From positions 84,078 through 148,077 of the forward strand of contig DJWS01000009.1 of NCBI GenBank assembly GCA_002441585.1: a stretch of DNA of 64,000 bases, read 5' to 3'. The number at the start of each line of letters is the position of its first letter. Within the stretch, counting starts at the first letter, position 1. The translations under genes were made by a program, and so were the position numbers. This stretch comes from Candidatus Saccharibacteria bacterium UBA6224. Its GTDB lineage: Bacteria > Patescibacteriota > Saccharimonadia > Saccharimonadales > UBA4665. Under the pieces are notes generated by a model that worked only from the letters and a program-made list of their open reading frames with translations, ran no database searches and was not told the origin of the DNA. Of this stretch, positions 57,320 through 64,000 are shown piece after piece.

Positions 57320-57583
57320 ATGTCATACGAAGTAGGATTAAGTCAACCAGCTGTTGGCGAGCCGACATATGACCGTTTTGGATACGGTGATGGCCTCGGC
57401 TTTCAGGTAGCGATGGCCCAAGGTTTCATGGGTGCACACGGTGGTGCCGATCGGGCATCCGAGGCCTATTTTGCGGCCCAGGCAAGCACTGTCGAGGTCG
57501 CTCCGGCATCGGCCGAAGAAATGACACAGCATGTCGCAAGTGTCATGGTCGGACACTCTGACGTTACAAGACAAGTCGCCTAA
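57320..57583 (+). CDS. Orphan protein, 87 aa, before ilvB
   Basis: Not recognised. SD AAGGAG (57308-57313). Composition: Gly/Ala-rich (FGYGDGLGFQVAMAQGFMGAHGGAD), acidic, no Ile and no Trp; C-terminal SAEEMTQHVASVMVGHSD. First gene after the ilv attenuator. The trp leaders are likewise followed by small ORFs with no evident function, so this position may be part of the design. Function unknown. Confidence 0.55.
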   Translation: MSYEVGLSQPAVGEPTYDRFGYGDGLGFQVAMAQGFMGAHGGADRASEAYFAAQASTVEVAPASAEEMTQHVASVMVGHSDVTRQVA

Positions 57584-57589
57584 AACCTC

Positions 57590-59356
<1,767 letters not shown>

Positions 59357-59360
59357 GAAT

Positions 59361-59624
59361 ATGATGAAACTCCACACCGACCACACTTACACCCTGACAT
59401 TGCATGTTCATAATCAGCCCGGCGTGCTGGTGCGCTGCGCGCAGGTGTTCGCGCGTCGGGGACACAATATCGAATCGCTTCATGTCAGCAACGACCGAAG
59501 TAATCCAGCATTCTCGACCATGCGCATAACGGCCTTCGGCCAACCAGAAATGATGGACCAAGTCGTTGCTCAGCTTCATAAATTAATTGACGTTACGAAC
59601 GTGACTGTCCACGAGGAATCATAA
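59361..59624 (+). CDS. ilvN: Acetolactate synthase small subunit, ACT domain only
   Basis: 87 aa; ACT-type LTLHVHNQPGVLVRCAQVFARRGHNIESLHVS with the conserved NQPGVL turn and Gly-His-Asn segment. Short IlvN type lacking the C-terminal domain. It binds and regulates IlvB and is the feedback subunit in related systems. 4 nt after ilvB. Confidence 0.92.
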   Translation: MMKLHTDHTYTLTLHVHNQPGVLVRCAQVFARRGHNIESLHVSNDRSNPAFSTMRITAFGQPEMMDQVVAQLHKLIDVTNVTVHEES

Positions 59625-59626
59625 AT

Positions 59627-60010
59627 ATGACACAACCAGCATACGGGCCATACACACCCATAGTTCGGGCCGGCGATTACTACTATGTCTCGGGGCAAAT
59701 AGGCGTTTCGACGTCGACCAAAACGGCGCCCGATAATATCGCCGAACAAGCTGCCCAGACCTTGCATAACTTGCGGTCAGTTCTGGAGGCTGCTGGTCTG
59801 ACCATGAACGATGTCGTCAAAACTACCGTTTTCCTGACCGATATGGGTCATTTCGGCGAATTCAACGAAGTATACATGCAGTACTTCGAAGCACCACGAC
59901 CGGCCCGCAGCTGTATTGCCGTACGTGAATTGCCGCGTGTCGGCGGCGGGACGGATCTGCTGGTCGAGATCGAAGCCGTGGCCTATCGGCAAGGGAAAGA
60001 TAATGCTTGA
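59627..60010 (+). CDS. ridA: RidA-family enamine/imine deaminase
   Basis: 127 aa: YYYVSGQIGVS, TLHNLRSVLEAAGLTMNDVVKTTVFLTDM, ARSCIAVRELPRVGG (catalytic Arg) and VEIEAVAYR, YjgF/RidA signature. It hydrolyses reactive 2-aminoacrylate/2-aminocrotonate produced by IlvA, matching the next gene. Overlaps ilvA by 8 nt. Confidence 0.95.
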   Translation: MTQPAYGPYTPIVRAGDYYYVSGQIGVSTSTKTAPDNIAEQAAQTLHNLRSVLEAAGLTMNDVVKTTVFLTDMGHFGEFNEVYMQYFEAPRPARSCIAVRELPRVGGGTDLLVEIEAVAYRQGKDNA

Positions 60011-61493
60011 TTCGCTTCGTGACACGCTACTAGCCCGGGTCTATGATGTCGCCATCGAGACGCCACTCCGACGGGCTCCAAAACTAAGCGCCAAGCTTAA
60101 TCATGAGATATATCTCAAGCGCGAGGACTTGCAGCCGGTGCATTCATTTAAGATTCGTGGGGCCTACAACATGATCAGTCGCCTGAGCGATGAGGAAAAA
60201 TCAAGGGGTATCATCGCTGCCAGTGCTGGCAATCACGCCCAAGGTGTTGCCCTCAGCGCCCAAAAGCTAGGTATCTCAGCGCTCATCATCATGCCCCGCA
60301 CCACACCTGAAATCAAAGTCGAGGCCGTAAGGGGATACGGCGCCGAAGTCGAGCTACATGGTGACAGCTATTCAGAGGCTGCTGCCTACTGCAAGCAGAG
60401 AGCCGAGCAGACCGGGCGTGTTTTCGTCCATCCGTTTGACGATCCGCTGGTTATAGCCGGGCAAGGAACGATTGGCCGAGAAATCCTGGAGCAGTTACCG
60501 CAGGCTACGCACATCTTCGTGCCGATTGGCGGCGGTGGCTTGATTGCCGGTATTGCCCAATTCGTCAAAGAGCTGAATCCGGCCATAAAAGTAATAGGTG
60601 TTGAGCCCACTGACAGTAACGCCATGCAAGCAAGCCTACGAGCCGACAAAGTCGTCGAACTGCCGCATGTCGGCATATTTGCCGATGGCGTGGCCGTCAA
60701 ACGGGTCGGCGATAATACCTTCAAACTGGTCCGCCAGTATGTCGACGACGTCATAACCGTATCGACCGACCAAATGTGCGCCGCAATCAAGGCAATTTTC
60801 GAGGATACCCGCAGCATCGTTGAGCCTTCCGGCGCCTTGGCAGTTGCCGGAGCCACCAATTACAAATTGCCAGCCGATGCCCAAGTAGTCTGCGTTTGTT
60901 CGGGCGCTAATGTGACTTTCGAGCGGCTAAATCAAATTGCCGAACGCACCCTGATTGGCTCGGGCAAAGAGGCCGTCTTTGCCGTCACTATGCCGGAAAA
61001 GCCCGGCGCGCTACGTACCTTTTGCACCGATGTGGTCAACGGTCACAATATCAGCGAATTCAATTACCGCCTCAATAAACGCGAGGCGGCCCAGGTCATG
61101 GTTGGAGTCAACATATCCAGTGATGCCGACAAGAAAGCCATAATGAAGAAGATGGCGGCACACGGTTATGAACATGTTGATCTGTCCAACGATGACTTGA
61201 CCAAAGAACATATCCGCCACATGGTTGGCGGGCGACCAGCCGACTCAACAAATGAGCAAATCTACGAAATCACTTTTCCGGAACGACCGGGGGCTCTCGG
61301 GGATTTTCTGGATGCTATCGGGAACAAATGGAATATCAGTCTGTTTCACTACCGTAGTGCCGCCAGTGATCAGGGAAGCGTACTCATCGGCTTTGAGACC
61401 ACCTCGCCAGCCCAACTGGAGCATAGCCTGACACACGCCTCATTCGAATGGCGGCATCCGGACAGCCTGGCACTCAAGCTTTTCAGCCAGTAA
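60003..61493 (+). CDS. ilvA: Threonine deaminase, biosynthetic type
   Basis: 496 aa from ATG 60003. PLP domain: YLKREDLQPVHSFKIRGAYNMIS (PLP-Lys in the SFKIRGA motif), SAGNHAQGVAL, PIGGGGLIAGIAQF. C-terminal two ACT-like subdomains (VFAVTMPEKPGALRTFCTDV and IYEITFPERPGALGDFLDAI), the allosteric Ile/Val site in biosynthetic IlvA. Gives 2-ketobutyrate for IlvBN. An earlier in-frame ATG at 59916 lies in ridA and is rejected. Confidence 0.95.
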   Translation: MLDSLRDTLLARVYDVAIETPLRRAPKLSAKLNHEIYLKREDLQPVHSFKIRGAYNMISRLSDEEKSRGIIAASAGNHAQGVALSAQKLGISALIIMPRTTPEIKVEAVRGYGAEVELHGDSYSEAAAYCKQRAEQTGRVFVHPFDDPLVIAGQGTIGREILEQLPQATHIFVPIGGGGLIAGIAQFVKELNPAIKVIGVEPTDSNAMQASLRADKVVELPHVGIFADGVAVKRVGDNTFKLVRQYVDDVITVSTDQMCAAIKAIFEDTRSIVEPSGALAVAGATNYKLPADAQVVCVCSGANVTFERLNQIAERTLIGSGKEAVFAVTMPEKPGALRTFCTDVVNGHNISEFNYRLNKREAAQVMVGVNISSDADKKAIMKKMAAHGYEHVDLSNDDLTKEHIRHMVGGRPADSTNEQIYEITFPERPGALGDFLDAIGNKWNISLFHYRSAASDQGSVLIGFETTSPAQLEHSLTHASFEWRHPDSLALKLFSQ

Positions 61494-61535
61494 ATGTCGC
61501 AGAGCCTACTGGACTGTGCCATAATCATCAGTAAT

Positions 61536-62690
61536 ATGACCATGGAAGAACTGCTTAGACAATTGGTTGCCTATCAGACGGTCGAAGGGGATGAATCCAA
61601 AAATGCTGCCCTTAAGTTCATCGCCGACTACTTATCAGAGCGCGGCATGCATGTTGAGCACTTCAAAGAAAACGGCTACGGTGCCTTAGTTGCCACGACG
61701 ATCCCTGGCCAAAAACACCCTAAAGTCATGCTGGCCGCCCATGTAGATGTCGTATCGGCCTCGTTAAAATCTTTCACCATGCGCAAAAAACAGGGTAAAT
61801 TCTATGGTCGGGGTGTATTTGATATGAAATTTGCCATCGCTACCTTCATGCGCGTCGTCGACCGCCTCCAACCGACACTTAGCCAATACGATTTTGGCAT
61901 CATGATAACTTCAGATGAGGAAATCGGTGGAGTCAGTGGTGTCAAATACCTACTCGATCACGGCTATGGCGCCGATGTATGTCTGTTGCCGGACGGGGCA
62001 GATGACTGGCACATCGAAGCTCAGGCCAAGGGCGGTTGGAACGTGCGCGTCAGTGCTTCGGGCAAGAGTTCGCACGGTTCGCGCCCCTGGGAGGGTGAGA
62101 GCGCTGCCGACAAAATCATCGACTTCATGACGGCCACCAAGCGGGAGTTTCCGCCCAGTCCGGACCACACCGACACTACGGTCGTACTGACCGGGCTGCA
62201 AGCCGGCAAGAGCTGGAACCAAGTACCGGGCCACGCCGAAGCAACGCTCGATATCCGCTATCTGAATGGCGCTTATCCGGATATAAGGCGTCGGCTCCGC
62301 ATCCTGGCCAAGACACACGATGTAAGCCTGCATACCAACGCCCACATCGAGGCGGTCTATCAAGATATGGATTCACGCCATATTTATAACTGGGAACGAG
62401 TGGTCAAGAGCGTGCGTGGCGAGACGATGAATGAATACACATTGTCCTTTGGCGCCTCGGACGCCCGCTTCTTGGTAGCTCAGGGTATCCCGACGATAGT
62501 TACACGCCCTAAGGGTGGTGGTCATCACGGCGAAAACGAGTGGATCGACGAGGCGGAGTTAGATCAATTCGAAGCCTGCGTCCAACAATACATCCAAGCG
62601 GTCGCTAAAACGACACAGCCCACCACTGTTGACCAACCCACCAAAACGCGATACAATACGACCAAGTTGCCAGAGACAGCGACGAGCTGA
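61536..62690 (+). CDS. M20 family metallopeptidase/deacylase
   Basis: About 384 aa from ATG 61536 (MTMEELLRQLVAYQTVEGDE). VMLAAHVDVVSA (first His/Asp metal ligands), GRGVFDMKFAIATFM, TSDEEIGGVSGVKYLL (catalytic Glu pair) and GGHHGENEWID (C-terminal His). The family includes ArgE/DapE/CPG2-type amidases; the substrate cannot be told. Extended -10 TGC-CATAAT (61517-61525), 10 nt before the ATG, suggests a near-leaderless transcript of its own; an ATG at 61494 is the alternative. The rplJ promoter lies inside its 3' end. Confidence 0.85.
   Translation: MTMEELLRQLVAYQTVEGDESKNAALKFIADYLSERGMHVEHFKENGYGALVATTIPGQKHPKVMLAAHVDVVSASLKSFTMRKKQGKFYGRGVFDMKFAIATFMRVVDRLQPTLSQYDFGIMITSDEEIGGVSGVKYLLDHGYGADVCLLPDGADDWHIEAQAKGGWNVRVSASGKSSHGSRPWEGESAADKIIDFMTATKREFPPSPDHTDTTVVLTGLQAGKSWNQVPGHAEATLDIRYLNGAYPDIRRRLRILAKTHDVSLHTNAHIEAVYQDMDSRHIYNWERVVKSVRGETMNEYTLSFGASDARFLVAQGIPTIVTRPKGGGHHGENEWIDEAELDQFEACVQQYIQAVAKTTQPTTVDQPTKTRYNTTKLPETATS
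62629..62657 (+). promoter_or_regulatory. rplJL promoter inside the M20 gene
   Basis: TTGACC (62629-62634), 17-nt spacer, TACAAT (62652-62657), inside the last codons of the M20 gene. Leader of about 170 nt. Confidence 0.7.
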
Positions 62691-62742
62691 AAAGCTTTAA
62701 GAAAGTCGCCGAGGTACAAACAATCTCTACATAGAGTGTTTG

Positions 62743-62773
62743 AACGTCTTTGGAAGCCCCAAAGGCGTTTTTG
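62743..62773 (+). terminator. Terminator-like attenuator in the rplJL leader
   Basis: AACG-T-CTTTGG (62743-62753) pairs with CCAAAG-G-CGTT (62759-62769) over 11 bp including a wobble, then TTTTTG. It lies between promoter and rplJ, so it may regulate rplJL or end the M20 transcript. A second inverted repeat GTACGAA/TTCGTAC follows at 62784-62810. Confidence 0.7.
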
Positions 62774-62834
62774 TTTGGCAACGGTACGAAAATAGGTCGA
62801 TATTCGTACGAAATAATCCAATTTGGAGAAACAT

Positions 62835-63359
62835 ATGGCACTTACCAAGCAAGAAAAAAGTGATGTTATCGCCGAAGTCAGCGAGCTGTTGACAGCGTCC
62901 AAGATGACCGTCGTCGCCAAATACCAGGGCACGACCGTCAAGGCACTGCAGCAACTTCGCCGCGACGCCCGCAATAACGGCACTAAAGTAAAAGTGGTCA
63001 AGAACCGCTTGGTTATTCAAGCATTGCAAGGCGTCGACGCTCTCAAGGCGGCCGACACCAGCGCGCTTGAAGGCATGCTTCTATACGCCTTTAACGGCGA
63101 GGACGAAGTCGCCCCAGCCCAGGCCCTGGCAACATTCGCCAAGGCCAACCCGACGATTGAGTTTGTCGGCGCCATCAACGCTCAAGGTGTTTTCCTAAAC
63201 GCCGACGACGTCAAGGCACTAGCTACACTACCTGGCAAGGATCAACTCATTGCCGAAGTCGTAGCAACCCTGTTGTCTCCGGTACACGATGTCACCAACG
63301 CGTTGTCGGGCAACCTGCACGCGCTGCTTGACGGCGTGAGCGCTAAGGCAACCGCATAA
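62835..63359 (+). CDS. rplJ: 50S ribosomal protein L10
   Basis: Stalk base protein binding L7/L12 dimers. 174 aa from ATG 62835 (MALTKQEKSDVIAEVSELL), with TTGGAG 6 nt upstream; RDARNNGTKVKVVKNRLVIQAL and ALATFAKANPTIEFVGAINAQG. C-terminal helix ends VSAKATA. It may autoregulate through the leader. Confidence 0.97.
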   Translation: MALTKQEKSDVIAEVSELLTASKMTVVAKYQGTTVKALQQLRRDARNNGTKVKVVKNRLVIQALQGVDALKAADTSALEGMLLYAFNGEDEVAPAQALATFAKANPTIEFVGAINAQGVFLNADDVKALATLPGKDQLIAEVVATLLSPVHDVTNALSGNLHALLDGVSAKATA

Positions 63360-63383
63360 TTTAATTTTCCTAAGGAGAAAATC

Positions 63384-63764
63384 ATGGCAGATTTGAAGAA
63401 ACTCGCCGAAGAACTGACCAAACTGACAGTTCTCGAAGTAAACGAACTAAAGACTATCCTCAAGGACGAATATGGCATCGAGCCAGCTGCTGCAGCTGTC
63501 GCTGTTGCTGGTCCGGCTGCTGGCGGTGACGCTGGTGCTGCTGAGGACGAAAAGTCTGAGTACGATGTCGTCCTGAAGGACGCTGGCGCTCAGAAGGTCG
63601 CCGTCATCAAGGCCGTCAAGGACATCACTGGTCTTGGTCTTGGCGAAGCCAAAGCTATCGTCGATGGCGCTCCGAAGCCTGTGCTTGAAAAAGCCGCCAA
63701 GGACGACGCCGAAGCCGCTAAGAAGGCTCTCGAAGATGCTGGTGCGACTGTCGAACTCGCCTAA
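63384..63764 (+). CDS. rplL: 50S ribosomal protein L7/L12
   Basis: Multicopy stalk protein recruiting translation GTPases. 126 aa: N-terminal dimer domain (LAEELTKLTVLEVNELKTIL), Ala/Gly hinge (AAAAVAVAGPAAGGDAGAAE), C-terminal domain YDVVLKDAGAQKVAVIKAVK and LGLGEAKAIVDGAPKPV. AAGGAGAA upstream. Confidence 0.98.
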   Translation: MADLKKLAEELTKLTVLEVNELKTILKDEYGIEPAAAAVAVAGPAAGGDAGAAEDEKSEYDVVLKDAGAQKVAVIKAVKDITGLGLGEAKAIVDGAPKPVLEKAAKDDAEAAKKALEDAGATVELA

Positions 63765-63787
63765 GCTAGCGATTTCGGACTATGGAC

Positions 63788-63818
63788 AAACCGCGCAGGA
63801 TAAAACTGCGCGGTTTTT
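63788..63818 (+). terminator. Intrinsic terminator after rplL
   Basis: AAACCGCGCAG / CTGCGCGGTTT with GATAAAA loop, then TTTC. Confidence 0.92.
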
Positions 63819-63887
63819 CAGTCCTGGGTTTTCCACAGGAAGGTTGGAAACTTTTGACTTGACTAATCACTCATGGTACGTTTAGTA

Positions 63888-63919
63888 ATAAGTGTACGAA
63901 AACAAACATATACACTTAT
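63888..63919 (+). promoter_or_regulatory. Inverted repeat upstream of the last gene
   Basis: ATAAGTGTA (63888-63896) and TACACTTAT (63911-63919), perfect 9-bp arms with a 14-nt spacer. It follows two overlapping TTGACT -35 candidates (63854-63864), so it could be an operator or an RNA hairpin in the leader of the gene at 63938. Confidence 0.5.
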
Positions 63920-63937
63920 GAGAGACAGGGAAAACAG

Positions 63938-64000
63938 ATGACAGACTTACCGGAGAAACAAATCAAACGGTTACGGGCCCTAATACAAGAGGCCGAAACG
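63938..64000 (+). CDS. Start of an unknown gene, cut by the window edge
   Basis: ATG 63938 after CAGGG; the reading frame is open to the end of the window and begins MTDLPEKQIKRLRALIQ. Too short to assign. Confidence 0.45.
   Translation, partial: MTDLPEKQIKRLRALIQEAET

Noticed and set aside
59916..61493. Longer 525-aa version of IlvA
   Set aside because: The extra 29 residues lie inside ridA in another frame; the family start MLDSLRD at 60003 fits better.
63829..63837. Replication origin
   Set aside because: Only one DnaA-box-like sequence; no cluster, no AT-rich unwinding region, no dnaA/dnaN nearby.

Overview
The window looks like a chromosome segment of a Candidate Phyla Radiation bacterium, most likely a Saccharibacteria (TM7) relative. 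The grounds are: ribosomal gene order without rpmD (L30); very dense, start/stop-overlapping operons; cysteine-free L33, L36 and S14; an alpha-glucan operon (GT4-GH57-GH15); and many small orphan proteins. This placement is inference; there is no rRNA gene in the window. TGA is used as an ordinary stop.

Layout. 1-2400: 3' end of tuf, a short sugar phosphotransferase and two orphan ORFs. 2378-18826: rpsJ on its own transcript, then a continuous S10-spc-alpha-L13/S9 super-cluster (rplC to rpsI), interrupted only by terminators/promoters before secY and infA. A zinc-hydrolase-like gene sits where adk and map usually lie. 18850-23200: two tandem small-peptide/terminator cassettes, then trpS, an RluA-type synthase, a holB-like clamp-loader gene and a TPR protein. 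23220-24890: tRNA-Thr(UGU), tRNA-Tyr, a tRNA-like relic, tRNA-Thr(GGU), a strongly structured orphan small RNA, a PspC gene and rpmG. 24912-31129 (mainly minus strand): alpha-glucan operon, membrane proteins, Maf. 31186-38332: a 975-residue adenylate-kinase-like fusion, MscS, HIT, tRNA-Trp (minus), a P-loop kinase, a YgjP-type peptidase and an orphan histidine kinase. 38334-42106 (minus): two PLD-like paralogues and a GT2 glycosyltransferase. 42141-47100: secE-nusG, orphan proteins, rplK-orphan-rplA. 47106-55693: GT4 glycosyltransferase, a minus-strand nucleotide-metabolism cluster (thyA, CMP/dCMP-deaminase-like, HIT, cytidylyltransferase-like, APH-like, DHFR-like) and a Tmk-ThyX-like fusion. 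55756-61493: leuA and ilvB-ilvN-ridA-ilvA, each behind a leader-peptide attenuator. 61536-64000: M20 peptidase, rplJL and the start of an unknown gene.

The most notable content is a set of four ribosome-dependent transcription attenuators, all built the same way. Each has a sigma70-type promoter whose start site falls on, or within a few bases of, the first codon of a short peptide. The peptide carries control codons (Leu run before leuA; Ile/Val run before ilvB; single Trp in each of two leaders before trpS). Mutually exclusive hairpins and an intrinsic terminator follow, and then a Shine-Dalgarno-led gene. The leu and ilv leaders share an 87-nt switch block that differs at only 4 positions, while their sensor codons are unrelated, so the sensor appears to have been swapped onto a reusable switch. 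The two trp leaders share a different C-terminal tag (SVRSKR) and a compensatory antiterminator pairing.

A second theme is initiation. Many operon-first genes have a -10 element 7-10 nt upstream of the start codon and so should be leaderless. Ribosomal-protein operons instead have long leaders in which hairpins present or bridge the Shine-Dalgarno sequence. All RNA structures, promoters and start sites were read by eye and have not been computed.
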